A stretch of 38,219 nt of DNA from Pseudidiomarina mangrovi. Lineage in GTDB: Bacteria > Pseudomonadota > Gammaproteobacteria > Enterobacterales > Alteromonadaceae. Location of the stretch: contig NZ_RJLC01000012.1 in NCBI RefSeq assembly GCF_003999375.1, positions 1-38,219 on the forward strand, given 5' to 3'. Below, piece by piece: positions 17,539 to 26,452 of this stretch. Positions within the stretch are counted from its first letter, which is position 1; each line of letters opens with the position of its first letter. The notes below the pieces were generated by a model, which saw nothing but the letters and a program-made list of their open reading frames with translations, searched no databases and was not told the DNA's origin. Both the position numbers and the translations under genes were made by a program.

Positions 17539-18555
17539 TCAGACCAGATCTAAGCTGTCGAGCGGTTGTTCTTTCACCAGCAGCAACGCGCGCTGCCCAA
17601 TCGCCACATTGGCATTAGGGAAGATGATCCGTTCGCCAGCCTGCTCAATAGCGTGCGTTTGTTCACCATCGCTAGCTAGCCGATAGCCGACTGGAAATTC
17701 GGTGAAATTTGCCACGTCGTCGGCAAAGTGCAGCTGAAAATCGGTTTGAGTGCGGTCAATCACCCGTTGCACGGCAAACATATGGTGTTGTTCTGGGGCA
17801 AACACCGGTAGCTCCAGCTCATGCTGCTGCAACAATAGCCGTAACATACCTTCAGTATCGGCAAAACGACTACGATCATTTTCGCCAAATGGCCGCACTT
17901 TACCTAATTCAACGGTAAACGCTTGGGCTTTATGGGTGTTGACGCTGTAATACGAAAAGGTGGTGGTGGGTGCTTGATTGAGCAAAATGGTGTGAATACC
18001 ACATTGCGCCAAAAAACTCAGTTGTTGTTTGCTATAAGGCCGCCCATGCTGAAACGGGTAAATGGCAAACTTCTCGTAATAGGAGTCGCGAATGGCAGTG
18101 TGCAAATCATAATGCAGCCGCTCAGGTTGGCCAGTTGGCGCGCTCTGGTAAAACTGCGTCACATACTGCTCTAACTGCGCCGCCCGCTGCTGCTCAGGGG
18201 CCGTACCATGCTGGTGGGCACCGCTAAATAGCCGGTTCATGTTGTATTCAAGCTCACGCACCCCAGCGTTAATAGCCCACGGGTTGCCGAACAAAAATAG
18301 CACCCGATGCACGGGTTCGTGGTGTTGCCGTAATAGGTCATGAACGATATCGCGGAGGATCTCAATCGGCGCGGTTTCATTACCATGCACGCCGCACGAC
18401 AACACGATATCTTTGCCGCCTGGCTGCTGCGGCTGCCACATCAATACCCCACGGTCCCACAATTCGAGTTGTCCGCACTCACCCTGAAAACAGTCGTGAT
18501 TGACAGCTTGCTGACCAAGCGTCCATGCCAGTACCTCAAAATCATTAGCGTGCAC
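17539..18555 (-). CDS. astE: Succinylglutamate desuccinylase
   Basis: AstE performs the last step of the arginine succinyltransferase pathway, splitting N2-succinylglutamate into succinate and glutamate. The 338-residue M14-like zinc enzyme shows ligands His57 and Glu60 (CGVHGNETAPIE) and His152 (HYDLHTAIRDS). ELEYNMNRLF supplies substrate-binding residues, and the late AFTVELGKVRPFG contains the catalytic glutamate. Length fits E. coli AstE. The start is a GTG at 18555 (no in-frame ATG nearby) with AGAGG about ten bases upstream, just two bases after the DUF599 gene stop. No astA, astB, astC or astD is in the window, so the gene is an orphan here. It lies directly upstream of the bkd operon on the same strand with an 85-base gap in between if the long E1alpha start is used. 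Confidence 0.9.
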   Translation of the reverse strand: MHANDFEVLAWTLGQQAVNHDCFQGECGQLELWDRGVLMWQPQQPGGKDIVLSCGVHGNETAPIEILRDIVHDLLRQHHEPVHRVLFLFGNPWAINAGVRELEYNMNRLFSGAHQHGTAPEQQRAAQLEQYVTQFYQSAPTGQPERLHYDLHTAIRDSYYEKFAIYPFQHGRPYSKQQLSFLAQCGIHTILLNQAPTTTFSYYSVNTHKAQAFTVELGKVRPFGENDRSRFADTEGMLRLLLQQHELELPVFAPEQHHMFAVQRVIDRTQTDFQLHFADDVANFTEFPVGYRLASDGEQTHAIEQAGERIIFPNANVAIGQRALLLVKEQPLDSLDLV

Positions 18556-18557
18556 GG

Positions 18558-19283
18558 TTAGCGGTCCTCTGGTGGAATACGCCCCGGCGATAAGCCTTTG
18601 GTGGCCAGCAAGGCGCGTAATACCCGCGAGCGATACTCACGACGATAAAGCACCATTACCACTACGGCAGTCGAGGCAAGAAATAAATACGGATGTAAAA
18701 ACCAGCATAAGTACGCCAGGGCAAAGTAATAAGCGCGTAAGCCGTTATTGTACTCATGGCCGGCCTGATCAATGACCTTAGCGGCTTGACGCGCAAACAC
18801 GTTGCGCTGTTCGTCGGTAATTTCTGGCGAGCGGTATTGTGGCGCTGCGCCCATTAACACCGACACAAAGCCGAATTGACGAATAGACCAAGTAAACTTA
18901 AAGAAGGCAAACACAAAGATTAAGGCAAATAACGCTAGCTTGGTTTGGACTTTCTCCGGCGATGTGGCGGCGGTGTAAGGAATGGAATTGAGCACTTCCA
19001 CCACTTTGTCGGCCGAGGTCAGTAATGTCAGCACACCAACAAGCACAAGAATGGTTGAGGAAGCGAAAAAGGTCACCGTGCGTTCCACATTACCGAGTAA
19101 TGCGGCATCGGCAATTTGGTGATCTTTGCGCGTTAAGGTCGACATCCAGTCAATACGAAGCTGTCGTAAAATATACGACAAGCTATACGTTGAGCGCGCA
19201 CGTACCCGCGCAAACTGGGTATAAATGAACCACACGAGGACGAAAAACGACAATGCCAGCAAATCATTGAGGGCCAAATTCAT
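18558..19283 (-). CDS. DUF599 family membrane protein
   Basis: This 241-residue protein fits the DUF599 family. An N-terminal helix (LLALSFFVLVWFIYTQFA) is followed by a cytoplasmic segment with RIDWMSTLTRKDHQIADAALLGN. Two central helices come next (TFFASSTILVLVGVLTLL and LALFALIFVFAFFKFTWSIRQFGF), then YNNGLRAYYFALAYLCWF and a final hydrophobic segment (YLFLASTAVVVMVLY). Function is unknown in the family. AAGGA lies about seven bases before the ATG. It is separated from the RND pump operon upstream by a hairpin and is followed by astE after two bases, so the two are likely cotranscribed, though no functional link is known. Confidence 0.85.
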   Translation of the reverse strand: MNLALNDLLALSFFVLVWFIYTQFARVRARSTYSLSYILRQLRIDWMSTLTRKDHQIADAALLGNVERTVTFFASSTILVLVGVLTLLTSADKVVEVLNSIPYTAATSPEKVQTKLALFALIFVFAFFKFTWSIRQFGFVSVLMGAAPQYRSPEITDEQRNVFARQAAKVIDQAGHEYNNGLRAYYFALAYLCWFLHPYLFLASTAVVVMVLYRREYRSRVLRALLATKGLSPGRIPPEDR

Positions 19284-19306
19284 AAGACTGTCCTTGCTAG
19301 AAAATG

Positions 19307-19333
19307 GATACCGTAGCTAAGTGCTACGGTATC
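19307..19333 (-). terminator. Candidate terminator after the RND operon
   Basis: A perfect 11-base inverted repeat (GATACCGTAGC/GCTACGGTATC) closes a five-base loop between the RND gene stop (19388) and the DUF599 start (19283). The trailing T-run on the minus strand is short (CCATTTTC), so termination may be partial. It could also be a leader hairpin of the DUF599-astE transcript. Confidence 0.55.
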
Positions 19334-19387
19334 ACATGGAATTAGCTTATGAGGCTTAGTTTACCATCGAATGACGAAAATATGACC

Positions 19388-22300
19388 TTAAGATTTCAAC
19401 ACGTTATCTGGGTCTAATTGGTTGGTTGCTGGCTTGGCCAAACCGTACCATGAGAGGATCTTACGTGCCCAGCGCTTGAAATCATCCAACAGCAGGTATA
19501 AGCACGGGATCAGGATCAAGGTAATCACTGTGGCAAATAGGATACCAAAGGCTAATGATACCGCCATTGGGATCACCATTTGCGCTTGCATACTCTTCTC
19601 CAGCACAATCGGTAATAAGCCGAAGAAGGTGGTCAGCGAGGTCAGAATAATAGCGCGGAAACGGCGTCCACCAGCGTCTAACACGGCAGTTGCCAGCGGT
19701 GTCCCCTCGCGTCGCGCTTGGTTAACATAATCAACCATAACCAGCGAGTCGTTGACCACAACACCAGCCAAGGCAATAACCCCGAACAAGCTCAAAATCG
19801 ATATTGGCATACCCAGTACCCAGTGGCCGACCACCGCGCCAATCATACCAAACGGAATCACCGACATAATAATGAACGGTTGGCTATAGCTCTTCAGCGG
19901 AATGGCCATCAGTGCATAAATGGCTAGCAGTGCCAATAAGAAACCAAGAGCTAGTGAGTCAGTTGCTTCTTCCTCATCTTGCGATGCCCCTTCCAGTTTA
20001 AAACCAACGGACGGGTACTTATCAAGAATTGGCTGAATGCGCTCTGCACGCACTTGCCGCACAATGTCAGACGGCTGCACGCTGGCTTTGTCGACGCGCG
20101 CGCGGACGTTGACAGAACGCTCACGGTTAACCCGAACAATAGAGTTATAGCCTTTGGCGAACTCAATATCTGCTAATTCAGTAAATGGAATGAGCGCACC
20201 ATCTGCAGTGCGCAATTTCATGTTCTCTAAATCGCCAATAGAGGTTCGCTCATCGAGTGGATAACGCACCATAACTCGTACTTCTTCGTCACCACGCTGA
20301 ATGCGTTGTGCTTCAGCGCCGTAGAAAGCGTAACGTACTTGCGTGGCTAACTCAGATAAGCTAATCCCCATGGCCGTGGCCAGTGGCTTGAGACTGACCA
20401 CCACCTCGTTGTTGCCTTCACCGAAGGTATCTTCTATATCAAATACCCCTGCGAAGCCGGATAGTTCGCGGCGTAATTCAGCCGCTGCAGCGGCAAGTTC
20501 CGGCAAGTTCTCGCCGGTAAATTGAAACTCCAGATCAAAGCCACCACCCATGCCAATGCTGCCTTGGAAATTCAACGCTTTGATACCAGCAATTTCTGGC
20601 ACGGATTCACGCCAGCGATTGATGATGGCAAAGCCGTCAACCTCACGCTCCTCACCTTTGGCAAGTTCAGCGAAAACGGTAGCACTGCCACTGTTAACCC
20701 ACACGTTGGTATGTTTCACCACCGGGAGTCCAGATTCAGCTTCAATGCTGGCATTGAGTTGATTTAATTGCGCCACAACGATTTCGGCGGCATCAATGGT
20801 TGCCTGCTCAGAGGTACCAGGCTGCATAGATACCTGTGCTTGGATAAAGTCACTCGGCACATTAGGGAAAAATACCCAACGCACAATGCCACCCGAGATT
20901 AAACCGATCGAGACAATAAACAGGCCAATAAATGCTGCCAAAGTGATGCCGCGATTACGTAAGCAACGCGCCAAGAACGGTGTGTAGTACTTATCTACAA
21001 ACACCTTCAGGCTGTCAGAAATTTTATTGCGGGTACGTTGAAATGCATTTAAGCGCTCCGGCTGCTGGCGCGAAAATTTCATGGTGGCAATGTGGGCAGG
21101 CAGGATCATCTTTGATTCAATCAACGAAAACGCCAACGCAATAATGACCACCCAGGCAATGGATTCCCAAATAGCACCTTGCGCTCCACCCACCATCAGC
21201 ATCGGCACAAAAGCGACCATGGTGGTTAACACCCCAAAGGTTGCCGGCATGGCGACTCGCTGAGCGCCACGTACCACATTTTCCACCGATTTACCGTGCT
21301 TTTCGAGCTCAGAATAGGCGCTTTCACCGATCACTATGGCATCATCGACGACGATACCGAGCACTAAGATAAAGCCGAATAACGAGATCATATTGATCGA
21401 GATGCCCAGTATCGGCATCAACATAATGGTACCGAGGAAGGCAATAGGAATACCCATCATGACCCAAAATGCTAGGCGCAACTGTAAAAACAGTGACAGC
21501 AAAATGAATACTAAAATACTGCCGCCAATCATGTTGCTGGTCATTAAATCGAGGCGACCTTGCAAGTAATACGAGGAATCCCCCCAATGCGCTATTTGCA
21601 CACCCGGTGGCAGTTCTTTTTGCTTGCGCTCAATATAGTTACGAACTGTGGCTGCAGCTTGCAAATCACTTTGCTCACCCACCGAGTTGACCCGCACAAA
21701 GGTGGCTGCCTTACCGTCAAATTCGCTGAAGCGGCGACGCTCAATAAAGGCGTCTTTGACCGTGGCGATATCACCCAAAGTGAGACGAGTGCCATCAGGA
21801 CGGTTGATCAGGGTAATACGCTCAAACTCATCGCCCACGTAGGCCTGGTTATTGGCGCGCAGCAAAATATCGCCATTTGGTGTGCGAATCGAACCGCCGG
21901 CAACGTCAATTGAAGTGCCGCGAACAGCATTAACAACTTGCTGAAAAGTGAGGTTGTAGCGCTGTAGGTCTTGCTCAGAAATCTCGATGGAAATTTCATA
22001 ATCGCGCGCACCCACGAGGTCAACTTTGGTAATACCGTTGGCCTTTTTCAAATCATCACGAATGGTTTTGGCTAATTCTTTTTGCGTGCGCTCATCCACG
22101 TCACCATAAATTGAGATCCAAATCACGTTACGCTGCGGGCGAGAGCGATAAATATTCGGGCTTTCAATTTGATTGGGGAAGTTAGGGATGGCATCGACCA
22201 TCATTTTGACTTCATCCATGACAATCTGTGGGTCATAGGACGTTTCAACTTCGACACTAACCGATGCCATGCCTTCACGAGCGGTTGAACGAATACGTTC

Positions 22301-22555
22301 GATACCGTCGATATCCTCAATAGCATCTTCGATCAACACCAACACACCTTGTTCAACTTCTTGCGGTGCAGCACCTGGAAACGGCACTTGGATGCTAATG
22401 ATGTTCAGCTCAATTTCAGGAAACATTTCTTTTTGGACTTTACTCAGCCCAAATAAACCACCAACAATAATTAGTGCCATCAGTAAGTTAGCAGCGACGG
22501 GGTTTCTCGCCCACCAGGCAATCAAACCGGTTTGTGGAGTTGTTGCATCACTCAT
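19388..22555 (-). CDS. RND-family efflux pump inner-membrane permease
   Basis: The 1,055-residue protein is a full-length AcrB-type RND transporter with twelve expected membrane helices in two repeats. The proton-relay aspartates appear in GIVVDDAIVIGE (about residue 406). Other landmarks are RNPVAANLLMALIIVGG at the N-terminus, FPGAAPQEVEQGV, the VDLVGARDYEISIEIS porter segment and GVVVNDSLVMVDYVNQARREG in the second half. RND pumps use the proton gradient to export drugs, detergents or metabolites through an adaptor and an outer-membrane channel. It resembles the pump branch found with single adaptor genes and no linked outer-membrane factor; the substrate is unknown. It starts 15 bases after the adaptor gene stop, with AGGA about nine bases before the ATG. 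Confidence 0.95.
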   Translation of the reverse strand: MSDATTPQTGLIAWWARNPVAANLLMALIIVGGLFGLSKVQKEMFPEIELNIISIQVPFPGAAPQEVEQGVLVLIEDAIEDIDGIERIRSTAREGMASVSVEVETSYDPQIVMDEVKMMVDAIPNFPNQIESPNIYRSRPQRNVIWISIYGDVDERTQKELAKTIRDDLKKANGITKVDLVGARDYEISIEISEQDLQRYNLTFQQVVNAVRGTSIDVAGGSIRTPNGDILLRANNQAYVGDEFERITLINRPDGTRLTLGDIATVKDAFIERRRFSEFDGKAATFVRVNSVGEQSDLQAAATVRNYIERKQKELPPGVQIAHWGDSSYYLQGRLDLMTSNMIGGSILVFILLSLFLQLRLAFWVMMGIPIAFLGTIMLMPILGISINMISLFGFILVLGIVVDDAIVIGESAYSELEKHGKSVENVVRGAQRVAMPATFGVLTTMVAFVPMLMVGGAQGAIWESIAWVVIIALAFSLIESKMILPAHIATMKFSRQQPERLNAFQRTRNKISDSLKVFVDKYYTPFLARCLRNRGITLAAFIGLFIVSIGLISGGIVRWVFFPNVPSDFIQAQVSMQPGTSEQATIDAAEIVVAQLNQLNASIEAESGLPVVKHTNVWVNSGSATVFAELAKGEEREVDGFAIINRWRESVPEIAGIKALNFQGSIGMGGGFDLEFQFTGENLPELAAAAAELRRELSGFAGVFDIEDTFGEGNNEVVVSLKPLATAMGISLSELATQVRYAFYGAEAQRIQRGDEEVRVMVRYPLDERTSIGDLENMKLRTADGALIPFTELADIEFAKGYNSIVRVNRERSVNVRARVDKASVQPSDIVRQVRAERIQPILDKYPSVGFKLEGASQDEEEATDSLALGFLLALLAIYALMAIPLKSYSQPFIIMSVIPFGMIGAVVGHWVLGMPISILSLFGVIALAGVVVNDSLVMVDYVNQARREGTPLATAVLDAGGRRFRAIILTSLTTFFGLLPIVLEKSMQAQMVIPMAVSLAFGILFATVITLILIPCLYLLLDDFKRWARKILSWYGLAKPATNQLDPDNVLKS

Positions 22556-22570
22556 ACGTGGAATTCCTCG

Positions 22571-23791
22571 TTAATCCGGTTTTACCGCGGTGTCGTCATC
22601 TTGTTTGGCACTGGCGCGCTCTTGTGGTAACGGTAATGGGTCACCCGGTAAGCGCACTTTCATACTCGGTAAGGCATTGGCTAACTGAGTCAATACCACC
22701 TTGTCACCGCTATTCAGACCGCTTGAAACATAAACTTGGTTTGCTTCAGCACGGACCACGTCAACGGCTTGTAATTGCAAACGGCGATCGCCATCGACCG
22801 TCCAGACTTTATTATCTTGGTTCACAGCGTAACGTGGTATGCGGTACAAGTTCTGTGCCGCTTTACCAGCTATAGACAGCTGTACAAAGCGACCAAACCG
22901 TAACGGCTGCTCATGTAAATCACCGCTACGGTTATACGGGTCAGCTACCTCAACCACCCCATACACCACACGACTATTCATATCCAACACGCCTTCAGTA
23001 CGAACCAAACGGCCGTACCAGGTCACTGGCTGACCCGAAACTTCTGAGGTGAGTTGTACTTGAGGGGCCATTGATGGGTCATCGCCAGGTTCTGGCAAAT
23101 TCATAAAGGCTAAGTCACGATCACTAAGCGGTACTCGAATTTCAGCGGTCTCGGTGCTCATGATACGAGCAACTTGGCTATTGATGCCGACGAATTGACC
23201 GATATCGACATTCTTCGATTGCAGCAAGCCATCATACGGAGCGCGAATCACTGTGCGCTCAAGGTCGCGTTCCGCTTTGGCAACGGCGGCTTCAGCCGAT
23301 TGCACGCCGGCCACGGCGCTAGCTACTTGCGGTTCGCGAATACCGAGCGCTGGAATTTCGCCCATCTGCAGCGATTCCCACTCATCGCGAGCAACCTTAG
23401 CGAGCGCACTTTCTTGCGCTAATTGGGCTTTCGCTTGCGCGAGATTTGCTTTAGCGGTTTTTAAGGCTACTTCATAATCAGCTGGGTCAATTTTGACCAG
23501 CACTTCACCGGCTTTAAAAAAGCCGCCGGCGACAAAATTTGGCGATAATTCGATGACTTTGCCACTCACCTGCGACATCATCATAGTAGCGTGTTTGGCT
23601 TCAACGTTGCCTTGACCAGCCACTAAGAAGTTAACGTCTTCAGCCTGCACTTCAATCACATCAACCAAAACCGGGGGACGCTCAGTTTGCCGTTGGGGTG
23701 GTTGCGGACGCATGATCGACAACAATGCTAAGAGGCCAACCGCAACAATGATAATTGCCGGCGGCACTAGTTTACGTTTCTGAAAAGCCAT
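22571..23791 (-). CDS. RND efflux periplasmic adaptor (membrane fusion protein)
   Basis: The 406-residue adaptor has an N-terminal membrane anchor (LVPPAIIIVAVGLLALLSI). A lipoyl half-motif follows (VAGQGNVEAKHATMMMSQVSG), then an alpha-hairpin rich in Ala, Lys and Gln (LKTAKANLAQAKAQLAQESA...VAGVQSAEAAVAKAERDLERT). The second lipoyl half is APYDGLLQSKNVDIGQFV, and the beta-barrel and membrane-proximal domains come after it. It links the RND permease to an outer-membrane channel, whose gene is not nearby. The adaptor is transcribed first, as is usual. No regulator gene adjoins the pair. GGAA lies about nine bases before the ATG, and a 124-base gap upstream should carry the promoter. Confidence 0.94.
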   Translation of the reverse strand: MAFQKRKLVPPAIIIVAVGLLALLSIMRPQPPQRQTERPPVLVDVIEVQAEDVNFLVAGQGNVEAKHATMMMSQVSGKVIELSPNFVAGGFFKAGEVLVKIDPADYEVALKTAKANLAQAKAQLAQESALAKVARDEWESLQMGEIPALGIREPQVASAVAGVQSAEAAVAKAERDLERTVIRAPYDGLLQSKNVDIGQFVGINSQVARIMSTETAEIRVPLSDRDLAFMNLPEPGDDPSMAPQVQLTSEVSGQPVTWYGRLVRTEGVLDMNSRVVYGVVEVADPYNRSGDLHEQPLRFGRFVQLSIAGKAAQNLYRIPRYAVNQDNKVWTVDGDRRLQLQAVDVVRAEANQVYVSSGLNSGDKVVLTQLANALPSMKVRLPGDPLPLPQERASAKQDDDTAVKPD

Positions 23792-23902
23792 GGGGGTTCA
23801 TTCCGTTATAACTTAGATGACAATAGTATGAAGCACTATGGCGCCGTGGAACAGCACCGATGTGTTGCGATTTGTTTCAGTAACTTTGTATTGAACGATT
23901 TA

Positions 23903-23925
23903 GAAAAACGCTGTCTCAGACAGCG
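23903..23925 (-). terminator. Rho-independent terminator overlapping the antiporter stop codon
   Basis: On the minus strand CGCTGT-CTGAG-ACAGCG is followed by TTTTTC. The antiporter's TGA stop (23918-23916) lies in the hairpin loop, so the last codons of the gene are part of the terminator. It should end the long dnaE-accA-tilS-antiporter transcript before the RND adaptor gene. Confidence 0.8.
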
Positions 23926-25562
23926 CCTTCGCCGAGCTTGTGGAGCAATTTTGCAGCAGCATGTTCTGCCGCATCATAGAGCGGTACTACAATATCAGTA
24001 ACACCAGCCCGTTCTAGCTCTGCACGTGTTCCGGGTTGGTGAGCAGTGATGATCACTTGACCGCTAAAATCCGCTTGCTGCAAACTACTGATAAGCATCA
24101 ATTGAGTATCAATATCAGGGATAGTACAGACCACCGCTTTGGCGCTAGCTAGTGGTAATGACTCAATAAAATCATGATCAGCAGCATCACCATAGCGCAT
24201 CGCAATCAGAGGATGCTCAATACGCCGAGTCACTTGTGGATCAAAATCAACCGCCACTACCCTAAGCCCCTGCTCTGCGACAGTGCGCGCATAACGTTCG
24301 CCATAACGGCCAGCACCAAAAACAATTACTGCGCAACGCCCTGAGCTTTCGGTTTCGTGGGTATCTTCCTGTTCCCTGTGAGGATTACGCCGTTGGAATA
24401 CTCCCAAGTACGGTTCACAGAAATCATAAAGTTGCCGTGAATACAAAATCATATAGGTAGACATGGCAATAGTTACTAATCCCACCAAAGTGACTAGGCC
24501 AAGTGCTTGCTCCGGTATATGCCCCAGCGAAATCCCCATTGCCACAAAGATAATTGAAAACTCCGAAATTTGTGCAACGGTTAAACCAGCCATAAAACTT
24601 GTACGTTTGCGGTATCCCATGTAGCCCATGATTGCCATTACAATTAACGGGTTTCCAAGCAATACAAACAGTGAAAAGAGTGATGCCGGCAACAGTGCAT
24701 CACCCAACGTACTGAGGTCAAGTTTAGCTCCCAGCTCAATAAAAAAGAATAACAACAAGAAATCACGCAGACTTGCCAGGCGCGCACCAATCGCTTCACG
24801 GTACTGTGTAGATGCTAATGAAAATCCTGCTAAAAATGCTCCAACCTCTTTAGAAAAACCAAAATACTCACCGCTAGCTGCCAATAGGGTTCCCCATGCA
24901 ATAGCAAAAAGTAATAGTAGTTCTTGAGATTTGGCAATATGGCGTAATGCGGTCGGTAATATGTAGCGCATTGCAACGGCGACTAAAATAGCCGCGATGA
25001 CCAACTTCAGCGCGATTTCGGCGATAATCATGAACCAACCCAAATCGGTGCTTCCTGCACCGCCGCTTCCTAATGCCATCATGGCAATCACTACAGCAAT
25101 ATCTTGAACGATCAAGAAGCCCATGGCGATGCGCCCATGTAGGCTATCAATTTCTCGTTTGTCAGCCAGTAACTTAACGATGATAATGGTACTCGAAAAG
25201 GTCAGCGCAACAGCCACATAGACGGCGGTTAACATATCGAGCCCCATCGCTAGGCCCAATAGAAATCCAAACACAATGGTAAAGGCTAGCTGACCTAACC
25301 CAGTGGCTAATGCTACTGGACCTAAATGACGAATTAATGCGAGATCGAGTTTTAAACCGACCACAAACAATAATACTGTAATGCCGACACTCGCAAGCAG
25401 CTCAATAGGCTGATGATGACTAACTAAATCGAATGCCGAGGGACCGACTAATATACCGGCGACAATAAAGGCAACAATAAGCGGTTGCCGCAGCAACATA
25501 CCAATAAGACCTACGCCACAGGCAATCACCAATAGCAACGTGAACTCGCCGAAGATATCCAT
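23916..25562 (-). CDS. CPA2-family cation:proton antiporter with TrkA-N domain
   Basis: The 548-residue protein combines about twelve membrane helices with a C-terminal cytoplasmic nucleotide-binding domain. The membrane part starts MDIFGEFTLLLVIACGVGL. It carries GPSAFDLV, FVVGLKLDL, TFSSTIIIVKLLADK and GFLIVQDIAVVIAMMALG (with the conserved QD), and FGFSKEVGAFLAGFSLA. The soluble domain begins near residue 413 with VIVFGAGRYGERYA, a Rossmann GxGxxG of the RCK/TrkA-N type. Relatives (KefB, KefC, YbaL) exchange K+ or Na+ for H+ and are gated by ligands bound to this domain. The ion is not readable here. A strong GGAG site lies inside the last codons of the EamA gene, whose stop is two bases upstream. 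Confidence 0.92.
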   Translation of the reverse strand: MDIFGEFTLLLVIACGVGLIGMLLRQPLIVAFIVAGILVGPSAFDLVSHHQPIELLASVGITVLLFVVGLKLDLALIRHLGPVALATGLGQLAFTIVFGFLLGLAMGLDMLTAVYVAVALTFSSTIIIVKLLADKREIDSLHGRIAMGFLIVQDIAVVIAMMALGSGGAGSTDLGWFMIIAEIALKLVIAAILVAVAMRYILPTALRHIAKSQELLLLFAIAWGTLLAASGEYFGFSKEVGAFLAGFSLASTQYREAIGARLASLRDFLLLFFFIELGAKLDLSTLGDALLPASLFSLFVLLGNPLIVMAIMGYMGYRKRTSFMAGLTVAQISEFSIIFVAMGISLGHIPEQALGLVTLVGLVTIAMSTYMILYSRQLYDFCEPYLGVFQRRNPHREQEDTHETESSGRCAVIVFGAGRYGERYARTVAEQGLRVVAVDFDPQVTRRIEHPLIAMRYGDAADHDFIESLPLASAKAVVCTIPDIDTQLMLISSLQQADFSGQVIITAHQPGTRAELERAGVTDIVVPLYDAAEHAAAKLLHKLGEGAV

Positions 25563-25564
25563 GC

Positions 25565-26446
25565 TTAGTCTCCTTTATTGCGACTCAGGTACAACCCTAA
25601 ACAAATTAAGGATAGACCGATAATTGTGGTGTGGTGAATCACTTCACCGAGAATAGCATAGATTAGAATTAAGCTTAGAAATGGGCTTAAAAAAATTAAC
25701 ATACTAATTTGACTAGTTTTCTCCGCTTGCCTCATTGCTAAGAGCCACAACAAAAAGGTCAGCCCCATTTCAAAGATGCCAACGTAGATACCAGCACTCA
25801 AGCCACGCCAATCAAGCTGCCACGGCGACGGTGCAAGCCACTCGGCAACTAATAGCCACAGGCTGCCCCATAAAAAGCACCAGAACAACGCCGGTACCGG
25901 TGGGTCGGTATTTTTAATATTGATAAGCCAATAGCCTGCCCATAGCAATGTGCTGGCCAGCGCAATACTAATACCTAGCCAGTTGGTCTGGCTAAAGTCC
26001 CATTGCCCTCCGGTAGCAATCAAAAACACCCCAGCATAGGCCACCAACATGGCACCAAGCTCACGTTTACTCAGTGTTTGTTTGAGGATCGGCACCGCCA
26101 ACAATGACATGGTAATAGCCCACGTGTAGTTGATGGCTTGCGCTTGTTGGGCGGGCAATTGGCTATAGGCAATAAACAGTACCCAGTAATAGGCAAACGG
26201 ATTGAGTAGCCCCAGTAATGCATAAAAGCGGGTTCGCGTCTTCGCTAGAGTCAGGGTATGGTGCCACTGCCCTTGCCAACTAATAAAGCCCGCAAAAATC
26301 ACCACACTGGTAAGTGCCGCAATCAATACCAACTGCCGCGGAGTTAAAAACTGCAAGGCTATTTTGAACGCTGTGGCCACGGTGGCCCACAGCAATACGG
26401 CACACAAACCGAGTAGTAGCGCTTTGCGTTGATTGGGTACGCTCAT
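25565..26446 (-). CDS. EamA/DMT-superfamily permease
   Basis: The 293-residue membrane protein has about ten helices in two EamA repeats, beginning LLLGLCAVLLWATVATAFKIAL and, for the second half, WLGISIALASTLLWAGYWL. The late segment FLSPFLSLILIYAILGE is characteristic of the drug/metabolite transporter family, which exports amino acids or other small metabolites. The substrate is unknown. Its ribosome-binding GAGG overlaps the tilS stop codon (TGAGG) and the start is six bases downstream, so translation is likely coupled to tilS. The next gene, the antiporter, starts two bases after its stop. It therefore rides on the accA-tilS transcript. Confidence 0.9.
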   Translation of the reverse strand: MSVPNQRKALLLGLCAVLLWATVATAFKIALQFLTPRQLVLIAALTSVVIFAGFISWQGQWHHTLTLAKTRTRFYALLGLLNPFAYYWVLFIAYSQLPAQQAQAINYTWAITMSLLAVPILKQTLSKRELGAMLVAYAGVFLIATGGQWDFSQTNWLGISIALASTLLWAGYWLINIKNTDPPVPALFWCFLWGSLWLLVAEWLAPSPWQLDWRGLSAGIYVGIFEMGLTFLLWLLAMRQAEKTSQISMLIFLSPFLSLILIYAILGEVIHHTTIIGLSLICLGLYLSRNKGD

Positions 26447-26452
26447 AACACC

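Noticed and set aside
17522-17540. AACAC/GTGTT repeat after astE as a terminator
   Set aside because: The stem is only five bases and no T-run follows on the minus strand.
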